Of a DNA stretch of 9,081 nt, positions 1 through 6,856 are shown one piece after another (positions within the stretch are counted from its first letter, which is position 1; each line of letters opens with the position of its first letter). Under the pieces are notes generated by a model, which had not been told where the DNA came from, made no database searches, and was given only the letters and a program-made list of their open reading frames with translations. The stretch covers positions 1 through 9,081 of the forward strand of contig CAMCWG010000103.1 in the NCBI GenBank assembly GCA_945882005.1, given 5' to 3'. The DNA comes from Bordetella parapertussis (GTDB taxonomy: Bacteria; Pseudomonadota; Gammaproteobacteria; Burkholderiales; Burkholderiaceae_B). Position numbers and translations under genes: made by a program.

Positions 1-1103
1 ATAGCGTTGTCAGGCAAGGATCCTTTTTATAAGACGCCGTTTAAGGTAGGGGAAACTGTTTCCGCCGTGCTAACCACGATCGGTATCGCAGCCAATGACC
101 TTTGGGAGTTACGCCATGGAAGGCGGCAAGGCTTGTCCGTAGACTTGGAGCACGCTGCGGCGTTTTTGCGTACAGTGGACTACACGCGTAAGCAAAAAGC
201 CAGACGGTCAGTACGCACCAGTACCGCCTTCCGACTCGATGGCGCAGACGCTAACAGTGACGCAGCCCTAGGCAACTAAAGATAACAGGTGGTTCTTACC
301 GCATCTTAATTTGCCCAGTTTGTCTCAGAAGGTGCTTGGTGTGCTGCATTGCGAAAACACGGTTGAGGGTGTTTCTTCAAGTGTTGGTCGGTGGGAGTCG
401 CCCACTTGATGGTATCCGAACCTTAGATCTCACTCGTATTCTTGCGGGGCCAATTGCAGGTCGAACTCTAGGCGAGCATGGCGCAGACGTATTGATGGTG
501 ACGGCACCGCATCTGCCTCAGGTCGCTGAGCATGTGCGCGACACTAGTCATAACAAACGCAGCTGCTTTCTTGATTTTGAAGTGACGGAACAGGCGGCAA
601 TTTTTCGTGATCTTGTGAAGACCGCTGACGTTGTAATCGATGGCTATCGTCCTGGCGCATTGACGAGAAAAGGCTTGGGTTGGGAGCAAGTTGCCCAGGC
701 GGTGACGGGCATTTGCCATACCTACGGCGAAGCTATCGACGCAGGTCAACCAAAACTCGTGTTTGCACCGATGTGCGACTATCTGACGGGATATCTGGGT
801 GCGCTTGGCGTCATGCTCGCTTTGGCGCGCAGAGCGAAAGAGGGTGGCAGTTACGAGGTCAATGTGTCTCTTTGTCAGTCTGCGATGTTTATTCAACGTC
901 GTGGGCTGCTCGATACCTTCGATGCTGCGCCCGGAGCCTTGACAGACGCCGAGGTTGAAAAGCTTTATGTCAGAACGGACACGCCTAATCACGGAAAAAT
1001 GCTGACGCTGGGACCCGTTTTGCAAATGTCTGAAACGATGCCAAGGTGGATAAGACCTGCCCCTTATTTCGGTATGGACGAGGCAGTCTGGCTGTCGACT
1101 TGA
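1..1103 (+). pseudogene. Decayed CoA-transferase family III (CaiB/BaiF-type) gene, 5' end beyond the window
   Basis: Family III CoA-transferases move CoA between carboxylic acids in the cytoplasm. The pieces of one long (two-segment) member are present but in three frames. Frame 1 from the left edge gives a segment with AANDLWELRHGRRQGLSVDLEHAAA. The homology moves to frame 2 near 180-195 (KPDGQYAPVPPSDSMAQ) and meets TAG at 269-271, where relatives, from memory, have Trp (QP*AT for QPWxT). Frame 2 continues as DNRWFLPHLNLPSLS to about 400. Frame 3 then runs from RPLDGIRTLDLTRILAGP to the natural-looking end FGMDEAVWLST, stop 1101-1103. The linker expected between the frame-2 and frame-3 parts is missing. 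A stretch of perhaps 30 residues is also missing near 678, between RKGL and GWEQVAQAVTGIC. The 336-1103 frame has no convincing start. I am sure of the family and of its being broken; the substrate is unknown. Confidence 0.88.
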
Positions 1104-1174
1104 GTCAACAGCGTTTACGCACTCCAAACGAAGTGTTCAATTAACTCAACAAGGAAATGGTACTGGAATAAATG

Positions 1175-1207
1175 GCCCGCCGGGAAAGGCTCCTTGCGGA
1201 GGCGGGC
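1175..1207. terminator. Possible terminator hairpin between convergent genes
   Basis: GCCCGCC (1175-1181) and GGCGGGC (1201-1207) form a perfect 7-bp GC-rich stem around a 19-base loop. It lies 16 bases past the stop codon of the Bug gene on the minus strand and about 70 bases past the pseudogene stop on the plus strand. On the minus strand the stem is followed by CATTTATTCC, which is only weakly T-rich, so the case for intrinsic termination is moderate. Confidence 0.5.
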
Positions 1208-1223
1208 GTTACGGCATCGGGTA

Positions 1224-2207
1224 TTAATCTACCCGCGCACCAGAGTCTTTAACGATTTTTTCCCAGGTCGCGAGGTCGTCCTTGAGCAGCGTAGCGAACT
1301 GCTGAGGCGTGTTTTGCATCGCTTCGCAACCTTGCTTGATCAGCTTGTCTTGTACCTCTTTGTCAGCCAAAGCAGTTTTGATGGCGGCATTGAGTTTGTC
1401 GACGATCGCGGCAGGCGTGCCAGCTGGTGCCAAGATTCCATACCAAGGTGTGGAGCCGAAGCCGGGAATCGTTTCGCTAATAGAAGGCGTGTTGGGTAAG
1501 GCAGCAATACGCTTTTCGTTTGTGACGGCAAGAGCTTTAATCTTGCCAGACGCAAGCAGGGATAACGAAGAAGGTGCGCTCTGAACCGAAACAGGGACGG
1601 TGCCGCCCGCAACGTCTGTCGCGGCGGCAGCTGCACCTTTGTAAGGTACGTGCTGCATATCAATACCGACTTTTTGCTTAAACATCTCAACGATTAGGTG
1701 ATTGAGTGTGCCGTTACCTGCTGAGGCATAGTTAATCTTGCCAGGATTCGCCTTAGCCTGGGCGATCAGCTCGTTGACATTATTTGCTGGGAAAGCAGAG
1801 TTCACGACTAAAACGTAGCCAGCGCTTGCGACTAAGCCAACGGCTGCAAAGTCTTTGAGTGGGTCAAAGCCGGTAGTTTTATAAAGCCAGGGATTAATCA
1901 CCTGAGTGCTGTTGGTTGTCAGCAGAAGGGTATAGCCATCGGGCTTAGCTTTGGCGGCAGCTGCAGTACCGATGTTGCCACCGGCGCCAGGACGATTTTC
2001 TACGACAAATTGCTGACCCAGCACATCGCTCAGTTTAGCCGCCACAATGCGGGCGATCGTGTCGTTCGCACCACCCGTTGCCTGCGGGACGATGACAGAG
2101 ACCGGGCGATTTGGGTAATCCGACTGTGCAGAGGCTGTACTAAAAAATGTCGCTGCTGCCGCTGCACCTAGGATCAGTGCACGGGTTGTGGTGGAAATAA
2201 AGCGCAT
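1224..2207 (-). CDS. Bug/TctC-family periplasmic substrate-binding protein
   Basis: This is a 327-residue extracytoplasmic binding protein of the Bug (tripartite tricarboxylate transporter TctC) family. Such proteins bind carboxylates or related small molecules in the periplasm; the ligand cannot be told from sequence. A signal peptide is visible: basic start, hydrophobic Ala-rich core, and AxA cleavage after residue 27 (TASA/QSDYP). Family hallmarks follow: YPNRPVSVIVPQATGGAND after the cleavage site, ENRPGAGGNIG around 60-75, and the VPYKG motif in the middle of the chain. The length is typical. I chose ATG 2207 because GGAGA sits 5 bases upstream and the signal peptide begins there; an in-frame ATG at 2246 adds 13 unlikely residues. 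No tctA/tctB membrane genes are nearby, so it is an orphan, as is common in Burkholderiales. A TATAAC at 2238-2243 could be its -10, but I see no good -35. Confidence 0.95.
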   Translation of the reverse strand: MRFISTTTRALILGAAAAATFFSTASAQSDYPNRPVSVIVPQATGGANDTIARIVAAKLSDVLGQQFVVENRPGAGGNIGTAAAAKAKPDGYTLLLTTNSTQVINPWLYKTTGFDPLKDFAAVGLVASAGYVLVVNSAFPANNVNELIAQAKANPGKINYASAGNGTLNHLIVEMFKQKVGIDMQHVPYKGAAAAATDVAGGTVPVSVQSAPSSLSLLASGKIKALAVTNEKRIAALPNTPSISETIPGFGSTPWYGILAPAGTPAAIVDKLNAAIKTALADKEVQDKLIKQGCEAMQNTPQQFATLLKDDLATWEKIVKDSGARVD

Positions 2208-2311
2208 GTGTTTCTCCGGTTTGACTAGGATGACATGGTTATACAACAGGATTCAGCCTACAAGCACGATTAAAGAGCACTGCCTATGGTTTTCGCACCG
2301 CAGCATCGGCT

Positions 2312-2339
2312 TTGAGGGTGAATTCAACCTTGATATAGT
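2312..2339 (+). promoter_or_regulatory. Putative sigma-70 promoter of the GST gene
   Basis: TTGAGG (2312-2317) is followed after 16 bases by TATAGT (2334-2339), about 55 bases before the ATG at 2394. The hexamers match consensus at 4/6 and 5/6. A perfect 8-bp palindrome, TGAATTCA (2319-2326), lies in the spacer and could be a repressor site, but it may be chance. The rest of the 186-base intergenic region (2208-2393) shows no other clear element. Confidence 0.4.
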
Positions 2340-2393
2340 AAAAGGGTCTTGTTTGAGACGTCTTTCGTTAACGAATTTGATTGGAAGCAAAGC

Positions 2394-3092
2394 ATGATTG
2401 ACCTCTATTACTGGACGACCCCCAATGGGCACAAAATCACGATGTTCCTCGAGGAGTCCGGGCTCGCCTATTCGATCAAACCTATCAATATCAGCAAGGG
2501 CGAACAGTTTGAGCAAGAGTTTTTAAAAATCGCGCCGAATAACCGTATACCTGCAATCGTTGACCATGAGCCGGTCGGGGGCGGAGGGCCATTGAGCGTT
2601 TTTGAATCTGGGGCAATTCTTTTATATCTAGCTGACAAAACCAAGAAATTTATTCCGCAAGACCTGCGTGGTAGACATGAGTGCTTGCAATGGTTGTTCT
2701 GGCAGATGGGTGGTTTGGGTCCGATGGCGGGTCAGAATCATCATTTTGTGCAGTACGCACCACAACAATTGCCCTACGCGATTGATCGTTACGTCAAGGA
2801 GACATCGCGTTTATATGGTGTACTGAACAAGCGTTTATCAGATGGTCGCGACTACATCTGTGGTGAATACTCGATTGCTGACATGGCGGCGTATCCGTGG
2901 GTTGTGCCGCACGAAAAACAACGACAAGATCTCAAACTTTTTCCAGCGCTGGAGGGATGGTTCATCCGAGTCAAAAGCCGAGCCGCTACGAACAAGGCTT
3001 ATGAACTCGCCAGATCAATTAACGTTGTACCGACGGTAGACGAGAAAGCAAAAGCGATCTTGTTCGGTCAGGATGCCAAGACTGTGCGGTGA
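2394..3092 (+). CDS. yfcG: YfcG-type (nu-class) glutathione S-transferase
   Basis: This 232-residue cytosolic glutathione transferase closely resembles E. coli YfcG, a nu-class enzyme with disulfide-bond reductase activity. The N-terminal thioredoxin-like domain (about 1-85) has MIDLYYWTTPNGHK, which keeps Thr9 and Asn11, the residues that replace the usual catalytic Ser/Tyr/Cys in YfcG. It also has the cis-proline loop NNRIPAIVD (Pro53) and the glutathione-binding FESGAI (Glu71-Ser72). The helical domain contains QWLFWQMGGLGPMAGQNHHF (about 99-118) and YSIADMAAYPW (159-169). It is some 17 residues longer than E. coli YfcG, mostly at the C-terminus. ATG 2394 is chosen because GGAAG lies 6 bases upstream and the protein then aligns with YfcG from residue 1; an upstream TTG at 2349 would add 15 unrelated residues. 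It stands alone, divergent from the Bug gene and convergent with phnD, with no obvious link to phosphonate use. Confidence 0.93.
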   Translation: MIDLYYWTTPNGHKITMFLEESGLAYSIKPINISKGEQFEQEFLKIAPNNRIPAIVDHEPVGGGGPLSVFESGAILLYLADKTKKFIPQDLRGRHECLQWLFWQMGGLGPMAGQNHHFVQYAPQQLPYAIDRYVKETSRLYGVLNKRLSDGRDYICGEYSIADMAAYPWVVPHEKQRQDLKLFPALEGWFIRVKSRAATNKAYELARSINVVPTVDEKAKAILFGQDAKTVR

Positions 3093-3128
3093 CCAAACAC
3101 ACTTATTTCACAAGGCTGCTGCGGCATG

Positions 3129-3163
3129 ACCGACAAGGCTCTGGGTAAAAAAACCTTGTCGGT
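3129..3163. terminator. Hairpin between convergent yfcG and phnD
   Basis: ACCGACAAGG (3129-3138) and CCTTGTCGGT (3154-3163) form a perfect 10-bp stem around a 15-base loop that ends in seven A (plus strand). It lies 7 bases past the phnD stop (minus) and about 36 past the yfcG stop (plus). The homopolymer run is inside the loop rather than after the stem on either strand. It therefore marks the end of both units but is not a textbook intrinsic terminator. Confidence 0.6.
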
Positions 3164-3170
3164 GCAGTGT

Positions 3171-4115
3171 TTACTTGAGTGCAGCTAGTTTCTGATCGAT
3201 CTCGGCCAGTCTTTTAGCCTTGTCAGCAGATGCGATCGTGGTGTCGACTTCAATCTTATTTCGCTGAGAAAACAGATCGAGCTGGCGAATCGGCTTAAGC
3301 TGATCATTGTTCGACTGTTTAAAGCCAGACAGTTTGGAGATTTTCATAATGATCTCTTTCTCACGCGGATCAGTTTTGCCGTAGTTATAGAAAAACTCCT
3401 TTACTTTTACTTTAGTTGCGTCAGGGAGGGACTTGCTCATTACTAGTGGATCTAAGGCAATTAAAGGAGAAGTCCAAATAACTTTGATTTCCTTAAACTT
3501 CTCTGGCTGACGCTCTTTGATCTTGTCTAGCGCTTCACTATTGGCGGTTGCGACGTCAACTTGTCTACTAGCTACAGCCAAAATATTTGGCTCATGGTTA
3601 CCATTGCGCACGACTTTAAACAAGGTTTTAGGATCCTTGTTATTCGATGAGAATACATAAAAGCCGGGAACTAGAAAGCCAGAAGTCGAGTTCGGGTCAC
3701 CATTGCCAAAACTCAAATTCTTGCCGTTATTGAACATGTCTTGAATATTTTGTAAGGAGCTATTTTTATGAGTGATGATATGTGAGTAGTAGCCTTGCGT
3801 GCCATCGGCGTTCACCATCTGAGCAAATATCTCGCCGTTCGCGCGATCGACTGCTTCCATTGCTGACTTATTGCCCATCCACGCTACCTGTACTTTGTTG
3901 AAACGCATGCCTTCAACGATACCCGCATAGTCGGATGAGAAAAAGGCTTTCACTTTTAACCCTGTTTTTTTCTCTAAATCATCGAGTAGGGGTTGCCAAT
4001 CAGCGCGGAGATTTTGGGTGGCTTCAGTAGAAATAATGCCGAAATTAAGGTCTTGTGCCAGTGCATTGGAAAAGCCAACGCTTAAGGCCACAACTGCAAG
4101 GATTTTCTTGAGCAT
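3171..4115 (-). CDS. phnD: PhnD, periplasmic phosphonate-binding protein of ABC transporter
   Basis: PhnD (314 residues) captures phosphonates in the periplasm for the PhnCDE ABC importer. The signal peptide is clear: MLKK, a hydrophobic core, and ALA/QDLNFG cleavage after residue 20. The mature protein starts with FGIISTEA. It carries SDYAGIVEGMRFNKVQVAWMG (about 61-81), the substrate-loop STSGF (143-147) and the later ANSEAL and LDPLV segments, all typical of PhnD. The C-terminus is rich in Lys. The start at 4115 has GGAG 8 bases upstream; the frame stays open to 4226, but that would put 37 residues before the signal peptide and overlap phnM. It lies 83 bases after phnM with its own promoter-like region. 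phnC and phnE are absent here, so the rest of the transporter must be elsewhere or missing. Base composition is visibly more AT-rich than in phnI-phnM (the row 3721-3780 has 18/60 G+C). Confidence 0.95.
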   Translation of the reverse strand: MLKKILAVVALSVGFSNALAQDLNFGIISTEATQNLRADWQPLLDDLEKKTGLKVKAFFSSDYAGIVEGMRFNKVQVAWMGNKSAMEAVDRANGEIFAQMVNADGTQGYYSHIITHKNSSLQNIQDMFNNGKNLSFGNGDPNSTSGFLVPGFYVFSSNNKDPKTLFKVVRNGNHEPNILAVASRQVDVATANSEALDKIKERQPEKFKEIKVIWTSPLIALDPLVMSKSLPDATKVKVKEFFYNYGKTDPREKEIIMKISKLSGFKQSNNDQLKPIRQLDLFSQRNKIEVDTTIASADKAKRLAEIDQKLAALK

Positions 4116-4152
4116 GGATCGGACTCCACTAGGAAGAAAGTAAAGGATCTTT

Positions 4153-4158
4153 ATTATG
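4153..4158 (-). promoter_or_regulatory. Putative -10 element of the phnD promoter
   Basis: On the minus strand CATAAT (5/6 to TATAAT) lies exactly 10 bases downstream of the CTGTCAT half-site, the spacing seen in PhoB-activated promoters. There is no TTGACA-like -35, as expected for an activator-dependent promoter. Transcription would start near 4146, giving a leader of about 30 bases before the ATG at 4115. Confidence 0.45.
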
Positions 4159-4168
4159 AGTCGTCGAT

Positions 4169-4186
4169 ATGACAGCGCTTTTACAT
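4169..4186 (-). promoter_or_regulatory. Pho-box-like PhoB site upstream of phnD
   Basis: The minus strand reads ATGTAAAAGCGCTGTCAT. Against the Pho-box consensus (CTGTCATAAAACTGTCAT) it matches 12 of 18 positions: the downstream half CTGTCAT is perfect, and the upstream half, 11 bases before, keeps TGT.A. The site lies just past the phnM stop and occupies the -35 position of the putative phnD promoter. PhoB control under phosphate starvation is the usual mode for phn genes; binding here is inferred. Confidence 0.5.
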
Positions 4187-4198
4187 GAGCAGAAAGTG

Positions 4199-5353
4199 TC
4201 ACAACACGCGACGCCCTTCTCGCCATACTCCTCGCACAACAGCATATTTTTTTCCTAATGGCAGATCAACTAGGCGCACGTGAATCAAATCGGCACGCAG
4301 ACCCACTTTCAATTGACCGCGATCGTGCAGACCTGTGGCGTGTGCGGGGTTGTGTGTCACAGTAGAAATTGCTTGAGGGAGTGTAAAAATTTGATCATCC
4401 ACTAGCCGCATCGCCGCACTCAATAGGCTGCCCGGTACATAATCAGAGGATAGAATGTCAAGTAGGTCGTTCCGCGCCAAGTCAGATGCGGCGACATTAC
4501 CTGAGTGCGATCCGCCGCGAACGACATTCGGCCCGCCCATAACTGTTAGCAATCCTTGTTCCTTGGCGGTTTGAGCCGCAAGCAAGCTGGTCGGAAACTC
4601 TGACATGCATGCGCCCTCGGCCTTTGCCTGATGGATATGGGCAGGAGTCGTGTCGTCATGGCTAGCTAGGGAGATGTTGTGCGCTTGACAGTAGTCTACA
4701 AAGTACTTGCGGTGAGGCGTCACGTAGCGCGTTTGTAGTTCGGAGGCATATTGAACTTGGCGTTGGAACTTTTCATCGGACCACCCTTTCTTGCCAGTGT
4801 AGTAGGTTCTTGCCGCCTCTAGATTTTCCCATTGGCGTTGACCGGGCGTGTGGTCCATGAGGGAGATGAGCGCTAATCGCGGATGATGATGAAAGGGCTC
4901 AAATAACTCAATCGTATTAGGTGCGGGTAACTCGCAGCGCACGTGAATATGATGATCCGCGCGCAAGAGTCCCTCGCTTGCACAAGTGTCTAATGTCTCC
5001 AGCACAGTTGACCATGCGCTACCCCGCAAACTCTCCGGATCGGTATCGCCTACTCCGAGCGCATCAAAGACAGTCGTGATTCCGGCAGCCGTAATCTCGG
5101 CATCATGAGCTAACAGTGCTGGCAGCTCCGCCCAGTGAACCTTCGGGCGGGGCATGAGGTGTCTCTCGAAATTATCGGTGTGCATCTCAACGAATCCGGG
5201 CATGAGGTAGTCGCCCTCCAAGTCATGCCCACCCTTGAATAGCTGATGACCCGTATCGATTGAATCGATTCGGCCGTTCAGTACGGATAGACTGCCTGTG
5301 GTGACCTCTTCAGATAAAACGAGCTTGGCATTTTTAAAGACGGCTTCACTCAT
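4199..5353 (-). CDS. phnM: PhnM, ribose-1-phosphonate 5-triphosphate diphosphatase
   Basis: PhnM is an amidohydrolase-superfamily enzyme. It removes pyrophosphate from alpha-D-ribose-1-phosphonate 5-triphosphate to give the 5-phosphate that PhnJ attacks. The 384-residue product has the metal-binding motif PGFVEMHTDNFERH (52-65), then RADHHIHVRCE (131-141), SLMDHTPGQRQ (164-174), SHDDTT (231-236) and SSDYVPGSLL (302-311). The amidohydrolase C-terminal strand region (GLRADLIHVR, 351-360) closes it. Length and motifs are normal. The ATG at 5353 overlaps the phnL stop as ATGA and has AGGAG 6 bases upstream, so it is probably translationally coupled to phnL. It is the last gene of the tightly packed lyase block; phnN and phnP, which often follow phnM and finish the pathway to PRPP, are absent here. 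Confidence 0.97.
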   Translation of the reverse strand: MSEAVFKNAKLVLSEEVTTGSLSVLNGRIDSIDTGHQLFKGGHDLEGDYLMPGFVEMHTDNFERHLMPRPKVHWAELPALLAHDAEITAAGITTVFDALGVGDTDPESLRGSAWSTVLETLDTCASEGLLRADHHIHVRCELPAPNTIELFEPFHHHPRLALISLMDHTPGQRQWENLEAARTYYTGKKGWSDEKFQRQVQYASELQTRYVTPHRKYFVDYCQAHNISLASHDDTTPAHIHQAKAEGACMSEFPTSLLAAQTAKEQGLLTVMGGPNVVRGGSHSGNVAASDLARNDLLDILSSDYVPGSLLSAAMRLVDDQIFTLPQAISTVTHNPAHATGLHDRGQLKVGLRADLIHVRLVDLPLGKKYAVVRGVWREGRRVL

Positions 5354-6060
5354 GCTGCGCTCCTAAACTGCGCGATGTCGATGTGTCGAGTGGCGACCGT
5401 AGCGCCAACCTGGGTATCGTGAAAAATCCCTAAGACTGCTGTGCCTCGGCTTATGGCCTCGTGGATTAGCTCGATCACTGTGGCGGTATTGGCAGCATCT
5501 AGCGATGCGGTAGGCTCGTCGAGCAGAAGTAGGGGCTTTGGCTTGATCATGTTGCGTGCAATATTGATCCGTTGTTGCTCTCCGCCAGAAAATGTAGCGG
5601 GCGGCAGTCCCCAGAGCCGCTCTGGAATACGTAGGCGGGTCAAGAGTGTGCGTGCATTGTCTCGCGCGTGTTCGGCGGCGATACTATCGCTTGTCAAATC
5701 ATCGATTAGAGGTTCGGCAACGATGTCAAGTGCGGAAACGCGTGGGATAACCCGTAAAAATTGACTCACATATCCGACCGTGTCGCTGCGTAGTTTCAAG
5801 ATCTCTCGAGGAGTGGCTTGGGTAAGTTCTATGACCTGGCCATTAAATTGTTTGATTTCAATCGTCCCGCAAGTTACGTGATAGTTGGCATAAGCCAGTT
5901 TGAGCAAAGTGCTTTTGCCCATGCCAGATGGCCCGTCAAGTACGACACACTCACCGGCTATGAGGCTCAGATTGACACCGTTCAACACTTTTAGCTCTAC
6001 ACCATTCTGGTGGTGTAGCGTGAACCGCTTAGACACATCTTTCATGTGCAGCATCTTCAT
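5350..6060 (-). CDS. phnL: PhnL, ABC-type ATPase subunit of C-P lyase
   Basis: PhnL is an ABC-fold ATP-binding protein without membrane partners. With PhnG, PhnH and PhnI it takes part in coupling phosphonate to ATP, and it has been seen associated with PhnK on the core complex. From ATG 6060 the product is 236 residues: Walker A GPSGMGKS (43-50), Q-loop SQFLRVIPRVSA (99-110, characteristic of PhnL), signature FSGGEQQR (157-164), Walker B LLLLDEP (177-183) and switch His214 (GIFHD). The start is uncertain. ATG 6060 leaves a 13-base gap after phnK with only a weak AAAG upstream. ATG 6054 (MLHMKDVSK) aligns better with the E. coli start. The ATG at 6129 would overlap phnK by 56 bases and add residues unlike the family, so I reject it. 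Confidence 0.95.
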   Translation of the reverse strand: MKMLHMKDVSKRFTLHHQNGVELKVLNGVNLSLIAGECVVLDGPSGMGKSTLLKLAYANYHVTCGTIEIKQFNGQVIELTQATPREILKLRSDTVGYVSQFLRVIPRVSALDIVAEPLIDDLTSDSIAAEHARDNARTLLTRLRIPERLWGLPPATFSGGEQQRINIARNMIKPKPLLLLDEPTASLDAANTATVIELIHEAISRGTAVLGIFHDTQVGATVATRHIDIAQFRSAA

Positions 6061-6073
6061 ATTCTTTACGAAC

Positions 6074-6856
6074 TTAAGGTTGTAAAACTGACGATACGAG
6101 TAACTGAGTGTATGGGTGCTGCGGATCATCTAGCACCTGATCCGTCAGCCCAGCCTCAACAACCCTTCCGGCTTGCATCACTAACATACGATGTGCAAGT
6201 AGTCTGGCCACAGCTAAGTCGTGCGTCACAATGACAACCGCCAATTGCATCTGACGAGTGAGTTGCCGCAACAGATCGAGCAGGCGTGCTTGCACAGACA
6301 CATCCAAACCGGAAGTCGGCTCGTCCATGAAGACGAGTCGCGGCTGTGTGACGAGATTGCGTGCAATCTGTAATCGTTGCCGCATACCGCCGGAGAATGT
6401 TCTTGGGGTGTCATCTAGGCGGGAAGTGTCGATTTCAACACGTTCAAGCCACTCCGTCGCGACGCTGCGCAGTCGTCCGTAGTGGCGCTCGCCAAGACCC
6501 ATTAGTCGCTCACCAACATTGGCACCCGCAGACACGTCCATCCGCAGGCCGTCTGCGGAGTTTTGATGGACGAAGCCCCATTCGGTCCGCGCAAGCTTGC
6601 GTTGTTGGGCTTCGGTCATCTCATAGATGTTTTGTAGATGGTTATGATCCAAGAATTCGACGCTGCCCGTGTCAGGGGGGCTGCGGGCGGCAATCGTATT
6701 GAGCAGTGTTGTCTTACCGGATCCGGACTCGCCAACGACGGCCATCACTTCACCAGGCCACAGGTCAAAACTGGCTGAGTGCAACGCAATCCGTTGACCG
6801 TAACACTTGCTCACATCCCGAACCCGTAGTAAGGGTAGGGTGGAATCTACCATCAT
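6074..6856 (-). CDS. phnK: PhnK, ABC-type ATPase subunit of C-P lyase
   Basis: PhnK is the ABC ATPase that binds as a dimer to the PhnGHIJ core, contacting PhnJ, and is needed for phosphonate breakdown in vivo. It is soluble and is not an importer ATPase, although it resembles the dipeptide-transporter ATPases. The 260-residue product has Walker A GESGSGKT (42-49), Q-loop Gln98 (FVHQNSADGLRM, characteristic of PhnK), signature FSGGMRQRLQ (154-163), Walker B LVFMDEPTSGLD (174-185), switch His212 (VTHDLAV) and the HPYTQLL tail (247-253). Two ATGs stand in tandem. The first (6856) overlaps the phnJ stop as ATGA, 4 bases after GGAGG; the second (6853) has the better 7-base spacing, so the true start may be one codon later. 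Confidence 0.96.
   Translation of the reverse strand: MMVDSTLPLLRVRDVSKCYGQRIALHSASFDLWPGEVMAVVGESGSGKTTLLNTIAARSPPDTGSVEFLDHNHLQNIYEMTEAQQRKLARTEWGFVHQNSADGLRMDVSAGANVGERLMGLGERHYGRLRSVATEWLERVEIDTSRLDDTPRTFSGGMRQRLQIARNLVTQPRLVFMDEPTSGLDVSVQARLLDLLRQLTRQMQLAVVIVTHDLAVARLLAHRMLVMQAGRVVEAGLTDQVLDDPQHPYTQLLVSSVLQP

Noticed and set aside
468..1127. 219-codon open frame on the minus strand
   Set aside because: It lies opposite the CoA-transferase remains; its product is Arg/His/Cys-rich and resembles no family, so it is a shadow of the plus-strand coding.
1340..1690. 116-codon open frame on the minus strand, within the Bug gene
   Set aside because: It is an out-of-frame shadow of the Bug reading frame with Leu/Arg/Ser-rich low-complexity content and no start signal.
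2221..2244. TTGACT followed by TTATAC on the plus strand as a promoter
   Set aside because: The spacing is only 12-13 bases, too short for sigma-70, and the TATAAC on the other strand fits the Bug gene better.
4153..4175. Pho box made of CTGTCAT and the downstream GACTCAT
   Set aside because: The repeat period would be 13 bases instead of 11; pairing CTGTCAT with the upstream ATGTAAA gives the correct period and the correct distance to the -10.
4116..4226. Upstream start of phnD at 4226
   Set aside because: It would put 37 residues ahead of a clear signal peptide and overlap phnM; the ATG at 4115 has a good ribosome binding site.
6061..6129. Upstream start of phnL at 6129
   Set aside because: It would overlap phnK by 56 bases and add 23 residues not found in PhnL proteins.
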